A DNA stretch of 64,000 nucleotides from Castor canadensis (taxonomy: Eukaryota > Chordata > Mammalia > Rodentia > Castoridae). Positions 12,901-25,600 of this stretch are shown one piece after another. The DNA lies in contig NC_133400.1 in assembly GCF_047511655.1 (NCBI RefSeq), positions 129,001 to 193,000 on the forward strand, written 5' to 3'. The first letter of the stretch is position 1. Each line of letters begins with the position of its first letter. A program made the translations under genes and the position numbers. The notes beneath the pieces are model-generated. The model saw only the letters and a program-made list of their open reading frames with translations, was not told the DNA's origin and ran no database searches.

Positions 12901-15900
12901 AGCATGGCCCAAATCTGAGGGGAAATAAAATGGGGCAGGGCTCTGGGTAACTGGTAGGGGCCAAAAGAAGAATCAAAGGACGCTCAGAACTGACCCAAGT
13001 CTATGGAATCCTGGGCCAGCCTAGCACCACAATGAGCTCTCAGGGAGAACTCTGGGAAAGAAGGCAGCCCCGACACAGGTTACTGATGTGTGATGGGGAG
13101 AGGGGGACACACAGAGAAGTATCTCTGCAAGGGCACCTCGAGGTTCGCAGACCCACAGGGCAGTGGAGATGGCACAGAGGGGCTTTGGGAGGTTGGGGGG
13201 GGCAGTGATCTGACTCTGTCTATCATGATAGGGAGTCAAGGTCACAGAAGGAGCAGGGCACAGGTTATTTGGCAATTTTGAGGTGACCACCATGCTCCAA
13301 AGCTTTGACTCAGAGCAGTGGGTAGCAGGGGTAGGAGATGAGGAAGGAAGGGAGAAGTCTTTTGGTGGGACTTTATTTGGGGTTGGGGGGATTTTGACTC
13401 AGGGTCTTGCTATATAGCCCAGGCTGGGCTGGAACATGCAATCTCCTGTCTCAGACTCCTGAGTGCTGGAATTACAGGCATGTACCACCATGCTCAGCCT
13501 AGGACTTAAAATTTTAAAGACATAAATATAACCAAAAGTATAAAACAATAAAAATAACAAGGTGGGGGAGTGAGGGACAGAGATGGTAAGGATGAACCTA
13601 ACCAATATACAATGTAAGCATATTCAGAAATGTCACAGTGAATTTCCCCTATACAATTAATATATGCTAATAAAAATGCTTTGAGGAAAAAAATAAATGA
13701 AAATAACAAGTGGGCCACTTATCATGGTGCATGCTTGAAGTCCCAGCTACTCAGGAAGCTTGAGGCAGGAGGATCACTTGAGCTCCTGCGTTTGAGACTA
13801 GCCTAGGCAACATAATGAGACACTGTCTCAAAAAAAAAAAAAAAAAGAAAAGAGAAGAAAAAGAAAAAAAGTATGAGGCTAGGTGATGCAGTTCCATGGC
13901 AGGACATGTCCTAAGCATGTGCAAGGCTGTGGGTTCAATCCCCAGCATTTAAAAAAAAAAAGAATAAATACAATTATTAACTAATCACTATTTTTTTCCC
14001 CTCTGTGTGTGTGTGTGTGTGCATGTGCACATGTCTGGTTCTAGAATTTGAACTCAGGGCTTCAGGCTTGCTATGCAGGCACTCTACCTCTTGAGTCACA
14101 CCTTCAGCCTAACTCATTACTATTAGTAACCATAATTTACAGAAATAAACATAACAGACAGACAAACCTGGGACTAGGAGAGGGGAAGTACAATGCTCAA
14201 CCCAGGGCAATACAGGTGACAAAGGGAACATTTTAAAGTATAAATACTTTTCACTAATAGTCCCAAAAGAAATCAGGTGCACTGAAAAAAACACAAAAAT
14301 ATAAAGCAAAAACTGTTAGAAATACAAAGAAAGTAGGAGCAAATAGCATATGAAAAAACCTTGACCCTACTCATAATCTAAAAATTAAAAAGCTAAAAAA
14401 ACCTAGACTGAGCTGAGCACTGGTGGCTCACACCTGTAATCCCAGCTACTCAGGAGACAGAGATCAGGAGGATCGAGGTTTGAAGCCAACCCCAGAAAAA
14501 GAGATTGCAAGACCCTATCTTGAACAAACCCTTCACAAAAAAGGGCTGGTGGAGTGGCTCAAGGTGAAGGCCCTGAATTCAAGCCTTAGTACCACAAAAA
14601 CAAAAAACAAAAAAACCCTAGACTGCCTACACCTTAAATCTACAGATTTTAAAACCCTACTGTTTCTACTGTGGATGATGGTAATTGTGGACGGAGAACT
14701 GGGCCAAAGCTGCACAGCTCCTTTGAGGCACTTTAGCAACATGCAGGTAACAGGAAATGAGGGTACCTATTACTTGTGCAATTTCATGAGATGCTGTACA
14801 GCTGCAGGGGGGCTGCAGCTAACAGCTAGATACAACCTAGTATCTGAAGTAAGAAAATAACCCTGTTGTATCACATCATAAAAAATAACACTTGGGGCCT
14901 GGCAGCACAGTTCAAATGCTAGGGTACCTGTCTGGTAAGCACAAGGTGCTGAGTTCAAACTCCAGCAGCACCAAAAAAAAAAAAAAAAAAGAAAAACCAA
15001 AAAATATAATTAAAAAGACAAAGCCAAGTGTTGGGGTACACATTTGTAATCCTAGCACTCAGGAGGCTGAGGCAGGAGGATCATGAGTTTGAGGCCTTGT
15101 CTCAAAAAAAACAAAAGAAAAAAGAAAAACAGACAAAGCTTTCTGGAGAGCAGAGCACACGCCTCCTCCAGAAAGCACAATAGCAGGCCCTTGTGCTTTC
15201 TCCCTTTGGGAGCCAAGGGATGCCCTGCACCGCTCTTCACAACCATGAAGAACGATTAAATCAACACAAGTAAAGCTCTTCAAAATCACGAAGAACTATT
15301 AAATCAACACACGTAAAGCCTCTTAGAACCTAAACCTCTTGGTAGTTTTGCTGCTGAGAAGCAAAAGTGTACTTAAGACTTCAAGACTAGACGCTCAAGA
15401 TTTAGTAAGGCCTTTAGGACCTTTCTTAAATGATGACACCGGCAGGGAGTGAGGCTCAAGTGGTAGAGCTCCTGCCTAGCAAGCTTGGAGCCCTGAGTTC
15501 AAACCCACCTACCCCAACAACAACAACAAAAAAAATTGACACACATACTGAAGACAATGTAAGGGCTGGAGCCCAGCCCATTGAGCATCTTGATGACACC
15601 ACAAACCATCTCCTTGCACCCATTTCAGAAACACTAAAGACTGCATTTGTCCACTATGGCTTCAGATAGTCTCCCCTGTGGTGGTTCTTAACCCTTCAAC
15701 ACTCCCTCCCATCCCTCAAGTCTGAAAAGGAATGAAACAGCTTTGAAAGGGCAGCTTAGTGTGTACCTTACCTTTGTTCCCCCAAGACAGCTCGAGCACC
15801 AAAATACCTTTTCAGTTCTGTGTCTGGATTCAGGTGTCTAGAGAATTGAAAATTTTAGAAACAAAAGTTAAATCATGTTCTTCTACAACTCTGGAAATTT

Positions 15901-16579
15901 TAGAAAGTTCACAAGAAATTAGCAAGGAGAACAGCGACTTTGGTTTGAAAGGCAAGTTGTAGACTGACTTTCTTTAAAATCACCACCCAACCTGGCTACA
16001 ACTGCTACTGGAGGACACTAAAAGAAGCTAGTCACCACGTTAAGACAGAAGGCACCTGGGATGGTTTCCTACACATGGCAAACAAGTGCCATGAACTAGA
16101 GACACCTGCAACTAGACCACAGTGTCTCAACAAACTTCAAGTGGTGTTTTTTATTTTTTTTTTAAGCTGGCAACAAAGCCAGGTATGGTAGTGCATGTCT
16201 GAAATCACAGCACTCAGGCAGCAGAGATCCCAAGTTTCAATGCCAGCCTAGGCTACACAGCAAGACCCTAACTCAAAAAGAAAGAAAGAAAAAAAAAAGG
16301 TAGCAACAACCACTATAGTAGGGACAAGGTTTCATACAACCTTTTTTTTTGGTGATACTGGAGGTTTGAACTCAAGGCCTCACACCTGCCAGCTGCCACT
16401 TGAGTTACTCCATTACTCCCTCATAGAACATTTAAAACACCAAGAAATGGCCAGGCGCCATTGCTCCCGCCTATAATCCTAGCAGAATTACAGGAGGCAG
16501 AGATCAGGAGGACTGCAGTTCGAGGACAGCCCGGGCAAATAGTTCTCGAGACCCTCGAGACCCTATCTCAAAAATACCC

Positions 16580-16657
<78 letters not shown>

Positions 16658-19600
16658 CTGGTGGAGTACCTCAGGGTGTAGACCCTGAGTTCAAGCTCTA
16701 GTACTGAAAAAAATAAAAAGCCAAGAAATGGATAATCACCCAGGGGTGACAGGTGACATGGTACTTTTATACACTTCAAAAAACTGAGGGATCCAAACAC
16801 TCATCCTATTATCCTAGCTACTCAGAAGGCAGAAATCAGGAGGATTTCGATTTGAAGCCAACCCTAGGCAAATAGTGCAGGAGACCCTATCTCAAAAATA
16901 CTCAACACAAAAAAGGGCTGGTGGAGTGACTCAAGTGGTAGAGGGCCTGCCTCGCAAGGACTGAGTTCACACCCCAGTCCCCCATCAAAAAGAGAAAAAA
17001 AAAAAACCTATCTAAGAGGCCCTGTCTATAATCCCAGCTACTTGAGAGGCAGAGATTGGGAAGATCATGGTCAAGATCAGCCTAGGCAAAAACTAAGGGA
17101 GACCACATCTAGACAAATAAGCCAGGCTGACGGCATACACCTGCAATCCTAGTTATATGGGAGGGGTAAGTAGGAAGATCACAGTCCAGCCAGCCCAGGG
17201 AGAAAAGTGAGACCAAGTTCAAACCCTAGTGCCACCAAAAACAAAGACAGAACTGTCTAAGAAATGTGAAGCTGAGCATCCTCTGAATGTGAATGAGTTC
17301 TTTATTTCCTTTTCTGTTTCTCCTTGTTATCTGTTACAAGGTTTTTTGTTTTTTTTTTTTTTCAGTGAGACTGGGGTTTGAACTCAGGGCTTCCCACTTG
17401 CAAAGCAGGTGCTCTACAGCTTGAGCCACACCTCCAGTCCATTTGCTTTGGTTGTTTTGGAGAAAGGGTTTCATGAACTATTTGCCTAGGCTGGTCTTGA
17501 ACTGTGATCTCAGCCTCCCAAGTAGCGAGGGTGACATGTGTGACCACTGGAGCCCTGCTCTATCTCCTAAAAGTTTAACCATAAACTCTTACCACTTTTC
17601 TCCCGCCAAGGAATGAATTTTATCTTATTATTATTTATTTTACTTTTTGCAGGGCTGGGGGTGGAACCCAGGGCCTTACACATGCTAGGTGAGAGTTCTT
17701 CCACTGAGCTACACCCCTAAACCTCACCATTGTTTTGTTTTTTTTTTTGCGGTACTGGGGTTTGAATTCAGAACCTCACACTCACTAGGCAAGCACTCTA
17801 CCACTTGAGCCACTGTGCCAGCCCTTTTTTGTACTGGGTATTTTCAAGATACAGACTCCCAAATATTTGCCTGGACTGGCTTCAAACCATGATCTTCCTG
17901 ATCTCTGTCTCCTGAGTAGCTAGGTTTACAGAGGTGAGTCACCAGCGCCTGGCTACTTTACCACTTTTAAATAAAGACAGTAAACTTTCTTCTTCATTTT
18001 TTCAAATAATGTTCTCCTTGTATGGTATGGCGCAAAACTGTACCTGTGCTCAACGTACAGCACATGCTTCCTGGAAATCAGAGGAGGCGGGCCAGGGCGG
18101 CTGAATCCACTGTTGTCCTCGATCCTCTCTAAGATGCGATCGATATCTTCCAGCACATTTTCCTAAAAACCCCAGAACAACCTGTTAATCACCACACTGA
18201 CTACTTTTTTATTTAATGGGTTTTTGAGACAGAGTCTCACTAGAACTCAAGATCCTCCTGCCCCCACCTCCCAAGTGCTGGGATTACAGGCATGCACCAC
18301 TGTCCAGCTTTGACTTTACTTCAAATGTTGCATCAATAACAATGATTTTGAAAAAGAACAGTTACATTGTATTTACTTCCTAAAAGATGCTATCCTTCAA
18401 ACACTATGTGGGGTGTATACATTCAGAAAGAAGAGAGATCCCATCAGAGGAAGTACAGAACAGACAGAATCACAGAACCAAGCGTCTTGGAAATCATCAG
18501 GCCAGAGGATCACATTCCGGGTCTCACAAGTGAGCTAGCCTCCTCAGATAAATGGAGTTGGGACTTGTAACTCCCACTGAGCAGCACAAAGCCATAGCCT
18601 CTTTTCAGCAGAGTCAGACAGGAACATCAGGGCAAGAATGGGAATGTGCTCTCTGCTGACAGATTGGTCAGTGGATGACTTCTACACCCATCACCCAGTT
18701 AGGCCTTTAGCACAAAACAAAGGAAGGATAGACAGCAAACTTCACACAGGGTGTCTGGAAACAGAACTGGGAGGGGCCCTCCCTTCAGGACATGCCTGCT
18801 ATTGAGTGCTGGAACACAGAACCAAAAATGGCTTTCACTACCAATGTGCAAAAGGGAGCAAACCAGAAGCAAAATATGTAAATGATTTTCCTTTTCTTTC
18901 CCCTGACCTCTTAATTACATACTCTTAGTGGGAAGGAATCAAATAAAAACAAGCTTCTTCCAGCAACAGCTTGAGGGACTCAACCAGAAGGGAACAGGCA
19001 GGGGCTGAAGGAGAAGGGACAGGCCAGGTCTGACACATACCGAAGATCCTCCTGGACAGTTTTTCTTATTTTTCTGCTTCTTTTTCTTCTTTCGGAGTTT
19101 GCCACTTGCATTAGACTAACAAAAGGAGACATTTTAGTCCATGGAAAGAGAAGTAAAATCTATTTTTTTTTTTTTTTGACTAGGGGTTGAATTCAGAGCC
19201 TAACACTTACTAGGCAGGTACTTTACCACTTGAGCCATTCTGCCAGTCTCTTTTTGTGCTGGTTATTTTTGAGATAGGGTCTCACTTTATACCTGGGCCA
19301 GCCTGGACCACAATCCTTCTATTTGTGCTAAATGGCATAGCTGGGATGAGGCACACCACTACCCAGCCATGGGTTGATATGGGGAGGGGTCTCACAAACT
19401 TTTAGCCTGGGATGGCCCCAAAAGGCAATCCTCCCAATCTGTGCCTCCCAAGTAGCTAGGATTACAGACATAAACTACTGTACCCTACCTGAGAAGTAAA
19501 ATCTTGAGCAGCGAGAACTAAGGCATCGACCTCATGTGCAGTCCCCAGTCCTCCTTCCATATCCAGAAAGTTCCTTCAGTCACTTCCTTCTCTCCATCAA

Positions 19601-22600
19601 GAAACTTCCCAAGATGACTCACAGGGCTCTATACTATCCAGCCACCTGTCCCCCAGCTTTCACTCTTTATTCTGCCAACTACTACTCCATGCTCCAGCCA
19701 CTCTGAAGACAGGACTACTCCTGGTCACTCTTTCTATGCGACCCCAGGCCTTGCTGGAGTCTGGCTGTTCTGAGTAGACACAGACATTCCCAAAAGCGCA
19801 GGAGACAGCTGGGCCCTATTAATAGCACCCGTGAGGCCACCGCTGGCCTTAAGGATTTCAATGCAGTTGTGTGCCGTTGGCTCATGCCTGTAATCCTAGC
19901 TACTCAGGAGGATCAAGGTTTGAAGTCAGCCCTGGGCAAATAGTTCGTGAGACCCTATCTCAAAAATACCCAACACAAAAAAGGGCTGGCAAAGTGGCTC
20001 AAGTGGTAGAGCGCCTACCTAGCAAGTATGAGGCCCTGAGTTTAAACCCCAATACCACCAAAAAAAAAAAAAACAAAAAAAAACCCAAGAATATTTCAAT
20101 GCAAACCTCATGAGGGATCCTAAAGGGATTTTTTGGCACGCAGGCAATTAACAAAATTGAACTCAGAAAAGTGTATCTCAGAGAAACTGGCAGCACATGA
20201 TACATGGCTGTCGCTGTAGGACCTTCCCTCTGACATGCCTTGACCTCCTTCCTCATCAACATATGCCCCTCCCCATACCTGTTCTGGGGGTGTTGCCTTA
20301 ATCACATCTCCATCACGCTTGGTCTCTGGGTTTCCATGCTGAGCCCGTCCTTTGTCCCCTGACAGTGTACAGTCAGACTTCTCCACACTTGCCACAGAGT
20401 CATCCTCCAAATCCTCAATATTTATCTGGAAAACAGGTTGGAAGGAAACAGGCATCACAGTATATCACAGTTTCAGTGTACATGGTACACTGAGAGGACT
20501 GGCTGGGTGCAGTGGCTCAAGCCTATAATCCTAGCTACTTAGGAGGCAGAGATTGGAGAATCGTGTTTTGAGGCCAGCCCAGGCAAAAAAAATTCATGAG
20601 ATCTCATCTTAACAAATGGCTGGGTGCAGTGGCACATACCTGTCATCCCAGCTTCTGTGGGGAAGGGAGGAAAGCACAAATAGAGGATTTCAGTCTAAGC
20701 TGCCCTGGGCATAAAGTGAGGCCCTACCTCAAAAATAACCAATGCATGGAGAGAGGATGGGGGTGATCTAACCAATGTACAATATAAGCCTGATCGGAAT
20801 TATCACTATCAATCCCCCCCCCATAACAAATATATCCTAATAAAAAATTTTGTAATAAAAAAAAAATAAGTAACCAATGCAGCTGGGCACCAGTGGCACA
20901 TGCCTGAAACCCTAGCTACTAGGGAAGCAGAGACCAGAAGGATCACAGTTTGAAGCCAGACAGGGTAAATAGTTTGAGAGACCCTATCTCAAAAATACTC
21001 AACACAAAGATGCCTCTTAAAACATGAGGAAACAAAAAAAAAAAAAAATAAGGAAAGAAAAGATTGCTTTAGGACTGTTGGAGTGGCTCAAGTGGTAAAG
21101 CTCCTGCCTAGTAAGCATGAGGCCCTGAGTTCAAACCCCAAAAACAAAAAAGATGACATCAAGAAAAATCCCCCAAATTACAATTTATCCCCATATACTG
21201 AGTACCAGCCAAAGGAAAAAATGTTAAATACACAGCTCAGCTGAGCAGTGCAGTTTTTTCTTTCATTACCTGCTCAAGCCTCAGCTCAGCAGCAGTGCAG
21301 AGCAGGTAAGAGTCAAGAGTACCCCTTGCAGGGGTACCCAAGGACCCATTTACCTGCAAACACTGTCCAATAATAAAAGTAACAGTCATCCCTCATATCT
21401 ACAGGGAAACACTCCCATGGATACCAAAACCTGCAAATGCTAAAATCCCTTATAAATGGTGTAGTATTTGCATATAAACACACAATCCTCCATACACCTT
21501 TTTTTTTTAGTGCTGAGAATTGAGTCTAGGGCCTTGGTGCATGCTAGGCACAACCACCACCACTGAACCACACTCTCAGCCCCTCTGCCTAGTCCATAAT
21601 TATAGTGATTGCGCTAGGGTTTACAGTAAGGTTGTTGTGTTTAACAGTCTTCACTCAAGTACTTTATCACTTCACAAAAACATGAGAACCTAACAACAAT
21701 GTATTTCCATTTTCCTCTTCCTCATTACTTCTGTTAGATACCCCAGTACACTATTATTTTTACTTTAAACAGTCAATTATTATTTTTTTTCTGAGACATG
21801 GTCTCACTACACCTGTCAGCCCAGGCTGGCCTTGAACTCATGATTCTCCTGCCTCAGCCTCCCAGATACCAGCCTTACAGGTGTGTGCCACCACACCCAG
21901 TGAGTCAATTACCTTTTAAAGAAATTTAAAAACTAGGAAACATATTGCGTATTTATTCTAACACTTCTATTTCTGTTGTTTCTCCATTCCTTCTCATGAA
22001 TTCTATTTCTATCTGGCATTATTTTCCTCCAGACAGAAGAATTTCCTTTTATATTTCTTTAGTGGAGGTGAGGAGTTTTCTCAGTATTTGTCTCTATGAA
22101 AATAGCTTTTTTTGTTTTGGTGGTACTGGGGTTTGAACTCAGGGCCTCACACTTGATAGCCAGGCTTTCTACCACTTGTTGCCATGCCCAGCCCTGTTTT
22201 GCTTCATGTATTTTTCAGACAGGGTCTTGTGTTTTTGCCTGGACTGTGATCCTCCTATTTATGCCTCCCATAATTAGCATTTCAAAAGCACACTACTACT
22301 GCCAGATTATTTGCTGAGATGGGGTCTTGGTAACTTTTTTGCCCAGGCTAGCCTCAAAGAAAATATCTTTATTTTCATATTCATTTTCGAAAATATCTTC
22401 ATGGGTATAGGTGGTAGACTGAATTTTTCTTCCAGCACTTTACAAATGGGATCTTGCTCTCTTCTTACAGCACTTGACAGGTGTAGTCCTGACACAGAGC
22501 AGAAAGGTCCAACCCTATCCAAGAGGTACATTTTTGCTGCCACAGCTGCCTCAAACACCCCGTGGCCACAATGGAGAACTCTGCTTTGGCCATGGATAAA

Positions 22601-25600
22601 AGACCCCAGATTGCTCCGGGAGACTTTTCTTTGGTCCCGGTCCACCCCAAATGACTGCCTGGCAGTCTCTCCAATGATGTACTAGACTTTAGATGTCCCC
22701 AATCAGGTCTGAAAGGAACACAACCCACACCCATGAACACTGTGCATGCATGAGTCCACCTCAACCTCATTAGGTCAGCCCATCCACCACACCGCCTTAC
22801 CCTATAGCACAAGTTTTAATAAAGCCTCTTTTTTGGGCGGTTTTATTTTGCTTATTTGTGATTTCTATTTTGAGTGGAGTAGGCTGAGCTGATAACACTG
22901 AGAACTGGTAACACTAAAGGACGCTAGACCTGAAAATGGCCAGGAGCTGGAGCTGATAGCACTAAGGACAGCTAACAGCCAGAGGATGGCCCAAAGTGGA
23001 CAGTGGCAGCTGCCAGGAGCAACTAGTTGCTGGAAGAGCTGCTGAGAGCTGCTGGCATTCAAACTGCAAGCTTCTAACACCAAGGGAGCTCCTTTTTGCC
23101 TTTTCATGATCTCTCTCAGAATTGAGCAAAAGAACTTTTTGCCAGCAAGGCATTGTGGCTCATAATCCTAGTTACTCAGAAGGTGGAGATCAGGAGGACT
23201 GCAGTCTCAGGCCAGCTCAGGCCAAAAGTTCCTGAGATTCCATCTCAACCAATACAAGCTGGGTGTGGTGGTGCACACCAGTTACACAGGAAGCACAAAC
23301 AGGAGGACAGGCCAACTGGGCATAAACATGAGACTAGTTGAAAAATAGCAAAAGCAAAAAGGACTGGGGGTGTGGCCCAAGGCCCTAAGTTCAAACCCCA
23401 ATTACCATATGCCACCCCCCGCCAAATCCTTTGTCAACTGGTAATATCTACGCTGTCTCCTACCAGCACTCTGCAGAGTAGTCCCACTGTTTCCTACCAG
23501 CACCCTGAAGGGTGGCCCCACTGTCTTGCTCCAGCACTCTTCAGGGTGGTTCCACTGTCTCCTTTCAACATTCTGCAGGGTGGTACCACTGTCTTGCTCC
23601 AGCCCTCTTCAGGGTGGTCCCAATCTCTTTCTCCAACACTCTTCAGGGTGGCCCCACTGTCTTGCTCCAGCACTCTGCAAGATGGCTCTACTGTCTTCCT
23701 CTAGCATTCTGTAAGTTAGTCCCAATCTCTTCCTCCAACACTCTGCAGGGTGACCTCACTGTCTCCTGCCAACATAGTACAGGGTGGTCCCATATCTTCT
23801 GTCTGGTCTTGTACCTAGTGAGAAGTCAGTGGTGTCTCCTGTCAGTGTGCTTCTTTTATGGCTTCTACGCTGGTAGGGCTCATGCCTATAATTCTAGCTA
23901 CGCAGCAGGCAGAGATCAGGAGGATCACAGCTCAAAGCCAGTCCCAGGAAAACAGTTCATGAAATCCTATATTGAAAAAAATCCAATACAAAACAGAGCT
24001 GGTGGAGTGGCTCAAGTGACAGAGTGCCTGCCTACCAAGCAAAGCAGGCATGAGGCCCTGAGTTCAAGCCCTAGTACCACAAGAAAAAAAAAAAAAGTTG
24101 TTCTTTTTATATTTCCATTTCTCTACTGAGTTTTCCTGTATTTTTCACTCATTATGTTCATGATTTTTTTAAATCCTTGGGGAGGGAGGGTCTGTAAGGG
24201 GATGGAGGGCAAGCACTGCCTAGCAAGTGCAAAGGCCCTGCATTTAAATCTCAGTACAGCCAAAAAAAAATCCTTGAGTATATGTACATGCTGTGTTAAG
24301 ATGTCTAATTTCTGACTTATTTTTCTCCTAGTTATGTATATTTTCCTATCTCTTTACATGTCTGGTAATCTGACATTGCTCAGCATCATGGTGCCACACT
24401 GTTGAATAAGCTGGCTTTGTTCTTTTCTGTAATAGAGATTGAAATTTCAGTCAGGCAGTTAATTCACTTGTATATTAGCACAATTCCTTCAAACCTTCTT
24501 TTCAAGCTTTGTTAAGACAGGCCTGGAGTATTTTGTGTATATGTGTAGAACTGGTGTTTGAACTCAGGGCTTCCCTCTTGCAAAGCAGGAGCTCCACCAA
24601 TTGAGCCACACCTCCAGTCCATTTTCTCTGGTTATTTGGGAGATGGAGGTCTCTTGAATCCTTCCAATTTCAGCCTCCCAAGTAGCTAGGATTACAGGCG
24701 TGAGCCACTGGCACCTGGTAGGAGGGAGTATTCTTTATTGGAGAGTTGCTTTAGTTCTACTCCTAAGCAGCAGCCCTTCTGGAGCCTCCACTCTACACCC
24801 AGGTTTTTGAATGTCAAAAGTGAATGCCCTCCCCTCCTCTGGGACCTCTGCTGGTTCACCTCATAGCTCTCTGCTAGTTGTCCTCCCCCAATCATTGTTC
24901 CTTTCCCAAAACAGCTTATTAACTGAGCCAACAACTCAAAGCAGATTTATGGAACCCCTACTCTCCAGTGCCTTGCCCCATGAATTCCAGTCACCTCATC
25001 TTGGTGATGGTGCCACATCCTCTATCAGGACATTCTCCTTATGCTACTATCTGAAAAGCACACCCAAGCAGAAAGCCAGGTCAATGGTTCATTGTGGTTG
25101 TTTCTCTTCTCTCAGAGATCACAGACCTACAATAGTTGTTGCCTGATATCTCATAACAGTTACTTCATACATGCTGCTCAATTTCACAGGTGTTCATGGC
25201 AACAGGGCTTTTTGGTATTCTGCCAAAATTAAAGAGAAAATCTTACTTTTGTTTTTTCATTGTTGTCACTGCTGCTGTTTTGCTTTGTAACCCAACCTGC
25301 TCTTAAATTCACCATCCTCCTTCCTCAGCCTCTAGAGTGCTAGGATTACAGGCCTGTACTACGTCCAGCTTTACGTTTGATGTTAATCATCCATGGATTT
25401 ATTCACATAGCCTTTTTTTGGGGAGTTGGGACTGGGGTTTAACTCAGGGATTCACATCTGCAAAACAGGTACTCTACTGCTTCAGTCACACCTCCAGTCC
25501 ATTTTGCTCTATTCTAAAGATGGGGTCTCTCAAACTATTTGCCCTGGTTGGCCTTGAACCAAGATCCTCCCAACCTGACTTTAGCCTCCCAAAGTAGTTA

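Larger units (their letters stand above)
20500..22345. repeat. Repeat cluster in TCF25 intron 1 (left part)
   Basis: B1-like plus 20,500-20,610 and a related copy 20,620-20,746 cut by the L1 insertion; B1-dID plus 20,882-21,150; ID minus 21,505-21,590; B1 minus 21,785-21,905; dID/B1 minus 22,110-22,345. 21,160-21,380 is unique. Confidence 0.7.

Noticed and set aside
16504-16800. 98-codon ORF with long Cys-Val repeat
   Set aside because: Translation of the (CA)n microsatellite.
23450-23806. CRISPR-like array
   Set aside because: Regular 34-bp units with no distinct spacers, in a mammalian intron: an ordinary minisatellite.
23512-24129. 205-codon ORF as a gene
   Set aside because: It is built of minisatellite units and then runs into a SINE and its poly(A) flank. 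There is no family resemblance.
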